Counted from the first letter of the stretch, positions 16,975-25,345 are shown. The stretch: DNA of 64,000 nucleotides from Collinsella sp. (GCA_019425015.1 JAHYYJ010000001.1:62001-126000), one strand, 5' to 3'. Made by a program: numbers and translations. Notes: generated by a model not told the origin, from the letters alone.

Positions 16975-18219
16975 TTACTCGTGATCTTGGTAAATCTCAC
17001 GCGGAGCAAGCTCCGAATGTTTGCGTTTTAAGGTCTTAGGGGCCTTATACGTGTTGCTCTCGAAGTCGATGTACTCGGTCTGCTTGAGCAGGCGCTCGAT
17101 CATCTCCTCGTGATCGAACAACTCCCAGGCCTCATGCACAGCATCGAGTTTAGCGTGCGTCTCGGGACGGCGCGGCATAAATAGCGTGCAGCAGTCGGGA
17201 GCGGCCTCAGTCGAGATATCGAACGTACCGATCTCCTCGGCGCGCGCGATGATCTCCTGCTTGTCCGAACCGATGAGAGGGCGGAACACGGGGATCTTCA
17301 CGGCCTCGTTGACGGCCATGATGTTTTCAAGCGTTTGGGAGGCAACCTGCCCAAGCGATTCGCCCGTAACGATGGCCTTGGCGCCCTCGATGTGCGCAAT
17401 GCGCTCGGCAACCGAATACATAATGCGGCGATACATGATCACGCGCAGATTGCTGGGACAGGTGACCGAAATCTCACGCTGACAGTCGCCAAACGGCACC
17501 ACGTACAGGCGGCCGATCTGGACACCCGGCTCAAGCGCACGGATGATGTCCTGCACCAAATACTCGCTCGTATCGGGCGTCTGCGGACGACCGGAGAAAT
17601 GCACCGGCACGCAGACCGCGCCGCGACGCGCGAGCATCCAAGTCGCCACCGGAGAATCGATACCCGACGACAGCAGCGTCACGACCTTGCCGGCAGAACC
17701 CACCGGAAGGCCGCCAACGCCGCGCTCGGAGCGCGCATACACGTAGACACTACCCTGAACCACCAGAACGTGCACCATCGCGTCGGGGTCGTGCATCTGG
17801 ACCTTTTTATCGGGAAACGCCTCACACAGCACCTCGCCAACCTGTCGATTGATATCGATCGAGGTGAGCTCATAGTCAGTATTGGAGCGCTTGGCGTGCA
17901 CCTTAAACGAATCGAAGGAACCAAACTCGCGCAGCGCCTTCACAGCAGCGGCGCAGTACTCCTGCGGGTCGCGGTTGGTGTGATACGCCAAAGACACACG
18001 GGCAACGCCGGGGACGGTGCGGATGACACGCGCCGCCTCGTCGGCCTGATGCTCGTTAAAGGTCACGAGGATATAACCGGAAATTCGAGACACGGCGTTC
18101 ACGGAAAAGGCGGCCAAGGCCGCCTTGATGTTATCCATGAGGATATGCTCAAAATGTGCGCGGTTCTTGCCCTTCAGCCCAACCTCGTGATAGTGGACTA
18201 GGCAGACGCGAGCCGCCAT
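16975..18219 (-). CDS. thiI: tRNA 4-thiouridine synthetase ThiI
   Basis: ThiI adenylates and sulfurates U8 of tRNA and can feed sulfur to thiamine synthesis. The 414-residue protein has an N-terminal ferredoxin-like and THUMP region (residues 1-165) and a PP-loop ATPase domain (about 175-400). The PP-loop reads SSGIDS (184-189) instead of the usual SGGxDS. There is no C-terminal rhodanese domain, as in the Gram-positive type that depends on a separate cysteine desulfurase. It starts at the base after the rpoZ stop codon and ends at the terminator 16932-16962. Confidence 0.93.
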   Translation of the reverse strand: MAARVCLVHYHEVGLKGKNRAHFEHILMDNIKAALAAFSVNAVSRISGYILVTFNEHQADEAARVIRTVPGVARVSLAYHTNRDPQEYCAAAVKALREFGSFDSFKVHAKRSNTDYELTSIDINRQVGEVLCEAFPDKKVQMHDPDAMVHVLVVQGSVYVYARSERGVGGLPVGSAGKVVTLLSSGIDSPVATWMLARRGAVCVPVHFSGRPQTPDTSEYLVQDIIRALEPGVQIGRLYVVPFGDCQREISVTCPSNLRVIMYRRIMYSVAERIAHIEGAKAIVTGESLGQVASQTLENIMAVNEAVKIPVFRPLIGSDKQEIIARAEEIGTFDISTEAAPDCCTLFMPRRPETHAKLDAVHEAWELFDHEEMIERLLKQTEYIDFESNTYKAPKTLKRKHSELAPREIYQDHE

Positions 18220-18501
18220 TTAGGCTTCAGCAACCTTGTGGCCGAGCGCCTTCTCGTAACGGGCCTCATCGTAGGAGATGTCGCCGTCGACAATCTCGTC
18301 CATAGCCATCGAGATGGTATCGGCACCGGAAAGTCCGATGGTGATGTCATCGACATCCTGGACGGCAAGCACGCGGTTGTGCTGGCCACGCAGCATGCTA
18401 TTGATGTCGCAGGCGCGCTTGGAGGCAAGCGAAGCGAGCAGGAAGCGGTTGTGATCGGTCTTCTCCAGAAGATCGTCAATGCAAGGCTTTACAACGGACA
18501 C
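18220..18501 (-). CDS. rpoZ: RNA polymerase omega subunit
   Basis: The 93-residue omega subunit stabilises the beta' subunit. It reads KPCIDDLLEKTDHNRFLL followed by ASKRACDINSML, the conserved N-terminal core of omega. The GTG at 18501 has GAGG three bases upstream, within the end of gmk, so coupling with gmk is likely. The gmk-rpoZ order is widely conserved. Confidence 0.93.
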   Translation of the reverse strand: MSVVKPCIDDLLEKTDHNRFLLASLASKRACDINSMLRGQHNRVLAVQDVDDITIGLSGADTISMAMDEIVDGDISYDEARYEKALGHKVAEA

Positions 18502-18506
18502 GGACC

Positions 18507-19076
18507 TCAGATCCTTTCATGCATATCGAGAACGCGAACGAGCTCATCGGTCGCGCGGTCGAGATCGTCATTAACCACGACGTCGTCGTAGCGGTCGGCA
18601 AGGGCAAGCTCATCGGCGGCGTTTGCCATACGCAGCTCAATCGTCTCGGGCGTCTCGGTACCGCGACCGACTAGACGCTCGCGGAGTACCTCAAGCGAAG
18701 GCGGCTTGATAAAGATCAGCACGGCCTCGGGGAAGCGCTCCTTCACCTGCAGGGCGCCCTGGACATCGATCTCCAAAATCAGAGATGCGCCAGAGGCGAG
18801 CTTGGATGTGACCTCGCTCACCAACGTGCCGTAGCAGTTACCGTGGACCTCGGCCCACTCAACAAACTCACCGTTTGCCACGCGGCGGTCGAACTCCTCG
18901 CGCGTCAGAAAAAAGTAGTTGACGCCGTCGACCTCACCTTTGCGTGGTGCTCGCGTGGTAGCCGAAACCGTCAGGCCCAGGTTCGAGCGGCGCTCGCGCA
19001 CACGAGTGACGAGCGTACCCTTGCCTGCGCCTGACGGTCCAGAAATCACAAAGAGCTTGGAATCCTGAGCGCTCAC
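18507..19076 (-). CDS. gmk: Guanylate kinase
   Basis: The enzyme phosphorylates GMP to GDP. The 189-residue product shows the P-loop SGPSGAGKGT (residues 12-21), the GMP-binding segment TTRAPRKGEVDGVNYFF, FVEWAEVHGNCYGT, and LEIDVQGALQVK. It starts with GTG at 19076, one base after the stop codon of mihF, without a clear ribosome binding site of its own beyond the mihF end, so coupling is probable. Confidence 0.96.
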   Translation of the reverse strand: MSAQDSKLFVISGPSGAGKGTLVTRVRERRSNLGLTVSATTRAPRKGEVDGVNYFFLTREEFDRRVANGEFVEWAEVHGNCYGTLVSEVTSKLASGASLILEIDVQGALQVKERFPEAVLIFIKPPSLEVLRERLVGRGTETPETIELRMANAADELALADRYDDVVVNDDLDRATDELVRVLDMHERI

Positions 19077-19385
19077 TTATTTGGTCAGCTGCTCGAGGAG
19101 CTGCTCGCGCTGACGGACACCGAGGCCCTGGACGCGACGAGTAGCGGAGATACCGAGCTCCTCCATGATCTTGGCGGCCTTGGCCTTGCCATAACCGGGG
19201 AGAGACTCGATGAGGGTGGAAACCTTCATGCGGGAAGCGATGGGGTCATCGGAGTTGAGCACGGACTCGAGGGACTTCTCGCCCTTCTTGATCTGCTCGC
19301 GAAGCTCAGCGCGGGCGTGACGTGCGGCAGCAGCCTTCTCAAGAGCCTGCTTGCGCTGCTCGTCGGTAAGCTGAGGGAGTGCCAT
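19077..19385 (-). CDS. mihF: Actinobacterial integration host factor (mIHF)
   Basis: mIHF is a nucleoid-associated protein found in Actinobacteria that bends DNA and was first known as the host factor for phage L5 integration. The 102-residue product starts MALPQLTDEQRKQALEKAA and carries VSTLIESLPGYGKAKAAKIMEELGI, a helix-two-turn-helix DNA-binding region, then the basic RRVQGLGVRQREQLL. The ATG at 19385 follows GGAGG by five bases. The mihF-gmk-rpoZ order is standard in Actinobacteria and is one of the stronger taxonomic clues in the window. Confidence 0.95.
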   Translation of the reverse strand: MALPQLTDEQRKQALEKAAAARHARAELREQIKKGEKSLESVLNSDDPIASRMKVSTLIESLPGYGKAKAAKIMEELGISATRRVQGLGVRQREQLLEQLTK

Positions 19386-19426
19386 TCGTACCTCCAAATA
19401 GTTGGGTTATATCTGATTCAATAATT

Positions 19427-19458
19427 GGCATTTTAGCACGTAGAACGTACAAAATGCC
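19427..19458 (-). promoter_or_regulatory. Hairpin in the mihF leader
   Basis: GGCATTTT and AAAATGCC form a perfect 8-bp stem around a 16-base loop that can pair further (ACG with CGT). It lies 42 bases upstream of mihF and downstream of the candidate promoter, so it would be in the 5' untranslated RNA. Confidence 0.45.
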
Positions 19459-19473
19459 TAATCGCGGCTCCAT

Positions 19474-19502
19474 AGGTTAGACGATACCCGCAAAAAGTGC
19501 AA
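19474..19502 (-). promoter_or_regulatory. Candidate sigma-70-type promoter of mihF
   Basis: On the minus strand TTGCAC (-35) and TAACCT (-10) are separated by 17 bases. This would give a leader of about 80 bases containing the hairpin at 19427-19458. The -10 box is weak. Confidence 0.4.
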
Positions 19503-19521
19503 TATACTGCGCCCAAAGTTA

Positions 19522-19579
19522 AGCCCCTGACCTGCGATTCCACACAAAGGATGGGAAAGTTTACGCAGGCACAGGGGCT
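19522..19579. repeat. Long interrupted inverted repeat between pyrF and mihF
   Basis: AGCCCCTG and CAGGGGCT form the outer 8 bp, CCTGCG and CGCAGG the next 6 bp, separated by one base on one side and two on the other, with a 27-base loop. It is followed by short T-rich stretches on both strands but no full T-run. It could be the pyrF terminator or a small repeated element; nothing else is seen in 19503-19624. Confidence 0.45.
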
Positions 19580-19624
19580 ATTTTGTGCTATTGAGACCCA
19601 AAAGTGGTGACTTAGGGGAATCTT

Positions 19625-20341
19625 TTACGCGACGTTTTCGACCAGCTCGGCGACGATGGCGTCAAAGGCGGCAACCGGATCGTCGGCACCGGTGATGGGA
19701 CGGCCCACCACAATGTGGCTTGCGCCACGCTCGATGGCCTGGGAAGGCGTCGCCACGCGGGACTGGTCACCAAGGGCGGCACCCACCGGACGCACACCCG
19801 GAGTCACGATCAGGGCATCAGGACCCAGCAGCTCACGCATGTCGTGAGCCTCCATCGGTGAGCACACGATGCCATCGATGCCGTTGGCCTGAGCAAGCTT
19901 TGCCAAGCGGGCGGCCTCCTCGGCCACGGGCGACTCGACGCCGATCTCGCTCAAGGCATCCTGATTCATGCTCGTGAGCACGGTGATGGCGACGAGTTTG
20001 GCGCGGTCCTCACGCGCCTCCTCGGCACCCTCGCGGCAGGCAGCGAGCATGGCGCCCGAACCCAAGCCGTGAACCGAAAGCAGATCAGCACCGGCAAGCG
20101 AGGCCGAGCGGGCGGCACCGCGAACCTGATGCGGAATATCATGGAACTTGAGGTCAAGGAAGACCTTAAAGCCCAGGTCCTTGAACGTCTTGACGATCTG
20201 GGGACCCTCAGCGTAATAGAGCGTCATGCCGACCTTGAGCCAGGCAGCATGACCCGAAAGCTCGTGGGCGAGCTCGAGCGCGCGCTCACGGTCGCAGTCG
20301 AGGGCGACGATAACACGGTCGCGGGCATCATTCTCTAGCAT
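19625..20341 (-). CDS. pyrF: Orotidine 5'-phosphate decarboxylase
   Basis: Final step of UMP synthesis. The 238-residue protein has the N-terminal VIVALDC, the catalytic set D63, K65 and D68 in LDLKFHDIPHQV, VTPGVRPVG and HIVVGRPITGADDP, all typical of the family 1 enzyme. The ATG at 20341 overlaps the end of pyrD by seven bases, indicating coupling. It is the last gene of the pyr operon. Confidence 0.96.
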   Translation of the reverse strand: MLENDARDRVIVALDCDRERALELAHELSGHAAWLKVGMTLYYAEGPQIVKTFKDLGFKVFLDLKFHDIPHQVRGAARSASLAGADLLSVHGLGSGAMLAACREGAEEAREDRAKLVAITVLTSMNQDALSEIGVESPVAEEAARLAKLAQANGIDGIVCSPMEAHDMRELLGPDALIVTPGVRPVGAALGDQSRVATPSQAIERGASHIVVGRPITGADDPVAAFDAIVAELVENVA

Positions 20342-21258
20342 TCGAAAGCACCTACCAGCTCGTTGATGTCCTTCACGCCCTGGGACTCGGCCCAGGCCTC
20401 GAGCTCATGCGCGATCTTAAGCGAAGCACACGGATCGACGAAGTTGGCCATGCCGACCGACACGCAGGTGGCGCCGGCCAGGATAAACTCAGCCGCATCC
20501 TCGCCGGTCATGACACCGCCGACACCGTTGATGGGGATATCGACGGCCTGGGCAACCTCCCAGACCATGCGCACGGCGATGTGGTGGCACAGCGGGCCCG
20601 AAAGGCCGCCCTTGGGCTTGGCCACGCGGGACTTGCGGGTATGAACGTCGATGGCCATGCCCTGGATGGAGTTGATGACCGAAAGGCCGTCGGCGCCGGC
20701 GGCCTCGAGAGCCTTGGCAATCTCGGCAACGTTGACCGGAGCCATCTTTACGAACAGCGGCTTATCGGTCACCTTGCGGCAGGCAGCCATAACGGAAGAG
20801 GCGCCCTCGGGCGTGGAGCCCATGGCGGCACCGCCCGCGGCAATATTAGGGCAGCTCACGTTGATCTCGTAGCCGGCAGCCCAGGGGCACAGCTCGACAT
20901 ACATCTCGAGTGCGCGGACAAACTCGTCAACGGAGTGCCCGGCAACCTGGCAAATGACCTGGCAACCGTCCTTGGACAGCTGCTCGAGCCACGGGCCGGA
21001 CTCACGGGCAAAGGCGGCCACGCCGGGGTTCTGAAGACCCACGGAGTTGATCATACCGCCGGGAATTTCGGCCATGCGGGGCGCGGGATTGCCGGGCCAG
21101 GGCTCGGCAGCGCAACCCTTGGTGGTGATGGCGCCCAGCTGGGAAACATCAAAGAAGTTCTGGAACTGCCAACCGTAGCCAAAGGTACCGGCTGCGGTGT
21201 TAATGGGGTTCTGCATCTTGACGCCGCCGAAATCGACGGCCATGTTCACGGTACCCAC
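20335..21258 (-). CDS. pyrD: Dihydroorotate dehydrogenase, class 1B catalytic subunit
   Basis: The FMN subunit oxidises dihydroorotate to orotate and passes electrons to PyrK and NAD. The 307-residue reading has NPINTAAGTFGYG, GCAAEPWPGNPAPRMAE, SVGLQNPG, the catalytic-loop cysteine in EINVSCPN, and the C-terminal INGVGGVMTGEDAAEF. The start is uncertain. A GTG at 21258 overlaps the pyrK stop by one base and lies seven bases after AAGGTGGTGG; GTG at 21249 and ATG at 21243 (MAVDFGG) are alternatives. The much longer open frame up to 21549 is the shadow of pyrK. Confidence 0.93.
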   Translation of the reverse strand: MGTVNMAVDFGGVKMQNPINTAAGTFGYGWQFQNFFDVSQLGAITTKGCAAEPWPGNPAPRMAEIPGGMINSVGLQNPGVAAFARESGPWLEQLSKDGCQVICQVAGHSVDEFVRALEMYVELCPWAAGYEINVSCPNIAAGGAAMGSTPEGASSVMAACRKVTDKPLFVKMAPVNVAEIAKALEAAGADGLSVINSIQGMAIDVHTRKSRVAKPKGGLSGPLCHHIAVRMVWEVAQAVDIPINGVGGVMTGEDAAEFILAGATCVSVGMANFVDPCASLKIAHELEAWAESQGVKDINELVGAFEC

Positions 21259-22049
21259 TAGAAGACCACCACCTTGGAAGCATCGAACACGGGGCCGCAC
21301 ATACAAGCACCCTTCATACCGTCGACCGTCTCGACATTGCAGGTGTTGCAGGCGCCAAAGCCACAGCTCATCATGCGCTCGAGCGACACCTCGCAGTACA
21401 CACCGGCCTCGGCGGCAGCGGCGGCGACCTTCTTCATCATGACGGCGGGGCCGCAGCTGGCGACGTAGTCGTAGCCGCCCTCTCCAAGCAGCTCGGCTGC
21501 CGGATCGGTGCAAAAACCGTGCGTGCCGAGCGAACCGTCGTCGGTGCACACGTTAACCGTGGCGCCCAGCGCACGGAACTCATCGACACCCACGACTTTG
21601 GAAGCGGTGCCAAAGCCCAGGCACACGTCCACATCAACACCCTGCTCGGCAAGCTTGCCGGCAAGGCACAGCACGGGCGGAACACCGATGCCGCCCGCCA
21701 CGAGCAGCGCCTTCCTGGTGCCCTCGGGCACAAGCCAGCCGTGGCCGCCAGGGCCCAGCAGATTAGAGGTGGAACCGGGGGCCATCTGCGACAGACGACG
21801 GGTGTCGTCGCCCACGACGGCGTACCACAGCTCGACGGTACCGGCCTGGGCGTCGGCGCGATAGAAGCTCAGGGGCACGCGAAGCAGCGAGGACGCATCG
21901 CCGGGCACGGCAATGTTCACAAACTGACCGGGCTTGAGCGCACTTGCAAGCTTGGGGGCCGAAATAACGAGCGAGAAGATGCTGTCGGCGATCTCCTGGT
22001 TCGATACGACCTCAAAGTCGTGCATGCGTGCAGTGGAAGGTGTGGGCAT
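21258..22049 (-). CDS. pyrK: Dihydroorotate dehydrogenase electron-transfer subunit
   Basis: PyrK carries FAD and a 2Fe-2S cluster and links PyrD to NAD. The 263-residue protein has an N-terminal flavin-binding barrel (PGQFVNIAV; LLRVPLSFYR), the nucleotide-binding segment LLVAGGIGVPPV, and the C-terminal cluster cysteines C229, C234, C237 and C249. The ATG at 22049 follows GGAG by five bases. Presence of PyrK shows the NAD-dependent class 1B dehydrogenase, common in fermenting Gram-positive bacteria. It lies 92 bases after pyrC with a strong hairpin between. Confidence 0.95.
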   Translation of the reverse strand: MPTPSTARMHDFEVVSNQEIADSIFSLVISAPKLASALKPGQFVNIAVPGDASSLLRVPLSFYRADAQAGTVELWYAVVGDDTRRLSQMAPGSTSNLLGPGGHGWLVPEGTRKALLVAGGIGVPPVLCLAGKLAEQGVDVDVCLGFGTASKVVGVDEFRALGATVNVCTDDGSLGTHGFCTDPAAELLGEGGYDYVASCGPAVMMKKVAAAAAEAGVYCEVSLERMMSCGFGACNTCNVETVDGMKGACMCGPVFDASKVVVF

Positions 22050-22096
22050 AGACGCTCCAATCCCCCATGCGGTTGCATGGTTCAGGCGAACAGAAA

Positions 22097-22121
22097 GCGC
22101 GGCACCGCAAGGGCACCGCGC
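22097..22121 (-). terminator. Hairpin between pyrC and pyrK (possible partial terminator)
   Basis: On the minus strand a 10-bp GC-rich stem with two G-T pairs and a five-base loop is followed by TTTC. The T-run is short, so it may act as a partial terminator or an RNA processing and stability site within the pyr operon. Confidence 0.45.
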
Positions 22122-22141
22122 ACAAAATCGATAAGGCTATG

Positions 22142-23431
22142 CTAGCAGATGCAGCCGTCGGCGAGCGTCTGCTTGCCGCCAACAAACACATCGGTGGCAC
22201 GACCGGTGAGCGTGCGGCCGGCAAAACCGGAGTTCTCGGCACGCGACTCGTAACCGTCCTCGCCGACCGTCCAGGTTGCGGTGGGATCGAACACGGTCAG
22301 GTCGGCGACAGAGCCCGCCTTGACCTGAACCTGATCGAGGCCCAGAATCTCACGCGGCTTGATGGCCATGAGCTCGACCATGCGGCTCACGCTCATCTTG
22401 CCCGTATTGACCAGCTCAGTGAGCACGAGCGACAGCGAAGTCTCGAGGCCAATCATTCCAAAGGGCGCGAGCTCGAACTCGCGGGCCTTCTCCCACGGGG
22501 TGTGGGGAGCGTGGTCGGTAACGATAGCGTCGACGGTACCGTCGATGACACCCTGACGGATGGCCTCGGCATCCTCGTCGGTGCGCAGCGGCGGATTGAC
22601 CTTGAGCGAGGTGTTGTAGGTCTCGTCCAGGTCGTTCTCGGTCAGGAACATGTGGTGCGGGGTGGCCTCGCAGGTCACCTGGACACCGGCAGCCTTACCG
22701 GCACGCACGAGCTCCAGGCCATGAGCGGTGGAGATGTGCTGGATGTGCAGCTTGGCACCGGTCAGCTTGGCAATCTCGATGTCGCGGGCAATCTGAAGCT
22801 CCTCGCCGGCGGCCGGCCAACCCTCGAGGGCCAGACGGGTCGAGACCTTGCCCTCGTTGATCTGGCCGTGGCCGACCAGATCCTCGTCCTGGCAGTGGCT
22901 CATAAAGACCTTGCCGAACATCTTGCCGTAGTCCATGCAGCGACGGAGCATGCCCGCGCCCTGCACGCCGCGACCATCGTCAGTGAAGGCGACGGCACCG
23001 TGGGCGACCATATCGCCCATCTCGGACATGGCCTCGCCCTTAAGACCGCGGGTCATGGCGCCCGACGGATAGACGCGGCAGTGGCCGACCTCGGCAGCGC
23101 GGGACTTGACGAACTCCACGACGGTGCCGTTATCGGTGACGGGATCGGTGTTGGGCATGGCGCACACGCCGGTGAAGCCGCCCTTGGCAGCAGCGCGGGT
23201 GCCGCTCTCGATGTCCTCTTTGACCTCGTAGCCAGGCTCGCGCAGATGCACGTGCATATCCACCAGGCCGGGGACGAGATACTTGCCGGAAAGGTCGCGG
23301 ACCTCGGCTCCCTCGGCGGCGAGGTTCTCGCCGACCTCGGCGATCTTGTCGCCGTCAATCAGGACGTCAACGACACCGTCAAGCTCGACAGACGGGTCGA
23401 CGACGTGGGCATTCTTAAGAAGCAAGGCCAT
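22142..23431 (-). CDS. pyrC: Dihydroorotase
   Basis: Zinc amidohydrolase that cyclises carbamoyl aspartate. The 429-residue type I enzyme has DMHVHLREPG (metal ligands H60, H62), AMPNTDPVTDN, HISTAHGLELV, EATPHHMFL, and VDAIVTDHAPHT with the metal aspartate. The ATG at 23431 follows GGAGG and overlaps the end of pyrB by 17 bases; the open frame up to 23587 is the shadow of pyrB. Confidence 0.96.
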   Translation of the reverse strand: MALLLKNAHVVDPSVELDGVVDVLIDGDKIAEVGENLAAEGAEVRDLSGKYLVPGLVDMHVHLREPGYEVKEDIESGTRAAAKGGFTGVCAMPNTDPVTDNGTVVEFVKSRAAEVGHCRVYPSGAMTRGLKGEAMSEMGDMVAHGAVAFTDDGRGVQGAGMLRRCMDYGKMFGKVFMSHCQDEDLVGHGQINEGKVSTRLALEGWPAAGEELQIARDIEIAKLTGAKLHIQHISTAHGLELVRAGKAAGVQVTCEATPHHMFLTENDLDETYNTSLKVNPPLRTDEDAEAIRQGVIDGTVDAIVTDHAPHTPWEKAREFELAPFGMIGLETSLSLVLTELVNTGKMSVSRMVELMAIKPREILGLDQVQVKAGSVADLTVFDPTATWTVGEDGYESRAENSGFAGRTLTGRATDVFVGGKQTLADGCIC

Positions 23432-24359
23432 TATCGGCACCTCCAAGCAGCAGATACAGGATAGCCATACGCACGCAGATACCGGCGTAGACCTGCTCCA
23501 GGATGACGGAGCGTTGCGGGTGGTCGGCCATATAGGAGTCGAACTCGACGCCGCGGTTGATGGGGCCCGGGTGGCAGATGATCGCATCGGGCTTCATGAG
23601 CTTCTCGCGGTCCTTGGTCAGGCCGAAGAGCTTGTGATACTCGCGAATCGTGGGGAACGGAGCGCCCTCAAGGCGCTCCTGCTGCACGCGCAGCATGTAG
23701 ACGACGTCCAGCTCGGGCAGGACGGAATCGAGGTCGCTCGTCACGTGGTCGCAACCCAGAACCTCGGGCGCCGGCGGCAGCAGCGTGCCGGGGGCGACAG
23801 CGTAGGTCTCGCAGCCCATGATCTTAAGGGCGGGGATCAGCGAGCCGCAGACACGGGAGTGCGCGATATCGCCGACGACAGCGACCTTCAGACCGTGGAA
23901 GTCACCCTTGTGCTCCCAGATGGTGTACAGGTCGAGCAGGGCCTGCGTAGGATGGTTGTGCTTGCCGTCGCCGGCGCAGATAACGCTCGCGGGCGAGTTC
24001 TGCGTGACGATGTAGGGAGCACCGGCGTGCTTATCGCGAACGACGATGCAATCAATCTTGTAGGCGTTGAGGGTCTCGACGGTGTCGACGAGGCTCTCGC
24101 CCTTGACCGTGGAGGTCGAGGAGCCGCCAAAGTTGAGGCTGTCGGCCGAAAGGCGCTTCTCGGCGAGCTCGAAGGAGCTGCGGGTGCGCGTCGAGGGCTC
24201 GTTGAACATGTTGACGATGGTCTTGCCCTTGAGCGTGGGGACCTTCTTGATCGCACGCTCGTTGACCTCGGAGAACGCCTTGGCGGTCTCGAGGATGAGC
24301 TTGATGTCCTCTTCGGAGTACTCGGTAATGTCGATCAGGTGCTTATGGTTGAACGCCAC
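23415..24359 (-). CDS. pyrB: Aspartate carbamoyltransferase catalytic chain
   Basis: Second step of pyrimidine synthesis. The 314-residue protein has the carbamoyl-phosphate loop STRTR (residues 56-60), GDGKHNHPTQALLDLYTI and CHPGPINRGVE. No pyrI regulatory subunit is present, as in the unregulated Gram-positive trimer. A GTG at 24359 is chosen because GGGAGG lies 11 bases upstream; another GTG at 24371 is too close to that site. It begins four bases after the pyrR stop. Confidence 0.96.
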   Translation of the reverse strand: MAFNHKHLIDITEYSEEDIKLILETAKAFSEVNERAIKKVPTLKGKTIVNMFNEPSTRTRSSFELAEKRLSADSLNFGGSSTSTVKGESLVDTVETLNAYKIDCIVVRDKHAGAPYIVTQNSPASVICAGDGKHNHPTQALLDLYTIWEHKGDFHGLKVAVVGDIAHSRVCGSLIPALKIMGCETYAVAPGTLLPPAPEVLGCDHVTSDLDSVLPELDVVYMLRVQQERLEGAPFPTIREYHKLFGLTKDREKLMKPDAIICHPGPINRGVEFDSYMADHPQRSVILEQVYAGICVRMAILYLLLGGADNGLAS

Positions 24360-24363
24360 GGTA

Positions 24364-24948
24364 CTACTCACCTCCCAGCGGCGCGGAGCCCACGTGGGAA
24401 CCCGGCGCGACGTCGTTAATCTCGACGGCGGTGTGGCCGTCGACTTCCTTCATATATAGGTGCACGTTCTCCTCATGCGACGAGGGAACGTTCTTACCGA
24501 CAAAGTCCGGCGAGATGGGGAGCTCACGGTGACCGCGGTCAACGAGAACTGCCAGCTCGATGCGGCTCGGACGGCCCAGGTCCATGACGGCATCCAGAGC
24601 GGCGCGGATAGTACGGCCCGTATACAGGATGTCGTCCACCAGCACGACGCGCTTGCCGTCGACGCTGAAGGGAATGTTGGTAGCGTGGATCGCGGGAGCG
24701 AAATTGGTCGCATAGTCATCGCGGTAGAAGCTGATGTCCAGGCTGCCGAGAGGAACGTCGACGCCCTCGATCTCCTTGATCTCCTCGGCGAGCTTCTTTG
24801 CCAGAAGGTCGCCGCGCGTGACGATGCCGACCAGAGCGAGGTCTTCACAGCCCTCGTTGCGCTCGAGAATCTCGTGCGCGATGCGGGTCATCGCTCGATT
24901 GACGGCGGTCTCGTCCATGATGACCGCCTTGGGGGAAGTCGTGCCCAT
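24364..24948 (-). CDS. pyrR: Bifunctional pyr operon attenuation regulator / uracil phosphoribosyltransferase PyrR
   Basis: PyrR binds UMP and the pyr mRNA leader to switch transcription off, and has weak uracil phosphoribosyltransferase activity. The 194-residue protein shows the PRPP-binding motif VLVDDILYTGRT (residues 102-113), ALVGIVTRGDLLA and the family's LAVLVDRGHRELPI with DFVGKNVP. The ATG at 24948 follows AAGGAG. A leader with an attenuator lies directly upstream (24988-25076), so regulation by transcription attenuation is well supported. pyrE and carAB are not in the window. Confidence 0.96.
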   Translation of the reverse strand: MGTTSPKAVIMDETAVNRAMTRIAHEILERNEGCEDLALVGIVTRGDLLAKKLAEEIKEIEGVDVPLGSLDISFYRDDYATNFAPAIHATNIPFSVDGKRVVLVDDILYTGRTIRAALDAVMDLGRPSRIELAVLVDRGHRELPISPDFVGKNVPSSHEENVHLYMKEVDGHTAVEINDVAPGSHVGSAPLGGE

Positions 24949-24987
24949 CGATCTCCTTCCTCACATGTCTTGACTGCTGACACAGTC

Positions 24988-25076
24988 AAAAAAATAGATG
25001 CCCGACCGCTTAAAGCGGACCAGACACCCACAGGAAGGGCTGCTCTTTGGCAGCTATGTAATTCCATGTGGGTATC
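24988..25076 (-). promoter_or_regulatory. PyrR-type attenuator leader of the pyr operon
   Basis: On the minus strand GATACCCACA (25067-25076) can pair with TGTGGGTGTC (25023-25032). The second segment is also the outer 5' arm of a terminator stem (24997-25028) that is followed by seven T (24988-24994). The loop of the first structure holds a small hairpin, GCTGC-CAAAGA-GCAGC, a candidate PyrR site. A further 7-bp hairpin, TTGACTG with CAGTCAA, follows the T-run (24970-24989). Which of the two large structures PyrR stabilises cannot be read from sequence. A -10-like TACACT lies at 25103-25108. The rest of 25110-25200 holds short hairpins but no gene. Confidence 0.75.
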
Positions 25077-25201
25077 TCGTACCCCTTTAATGGTCAAGGG
25101 ATAGTGTAGCCAACCTCGAGCTTAATTGCGAGCATAAATACAGAACAATCCGTAAACGGAGCCCAATGCTCCATAAACCTATATATATTTGTGGGACGAG
25201 C

Positions 25202-25230
25202 TTGAAAACGCACGCACGAGCTGGCATAAT
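25202..25230 (+). promoter_or_regulatory. Candidate upstream promoter of rpmB
   Basis: TTGAAA and CATAAT are separated by exactly 17 bases. Transcription would begin near 25237, giving a leader of about 160 bases before rpmB. The leader can form GGCG-CGCC and CCTCT-AGAGG pairings (25231-25297). Confidence 0.55.
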
Positions 25231-25336
25231 CCCCTCTGCTGCACGCAAATCGGATCTACGTCCAGGGCCGTGGCGTGAGCACTATCGCCAAAAGAGGAAT
25301 ATCTCTGTGTAGATTACGCACAGGGAGCTGCTTCTG

Positions 25337-25345
25337 TGCTATAGT
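25337..25345 (+). promoter_or_regulatory. Candidate proximal rpmB promoter (extended -10)
   Basis: TGCTATAGT is a good extended -10 element 55 bases upstream of the rpmB start. No clear -35 box is seen, as is often so with extended -10 promoters. Confidence 0.5.
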
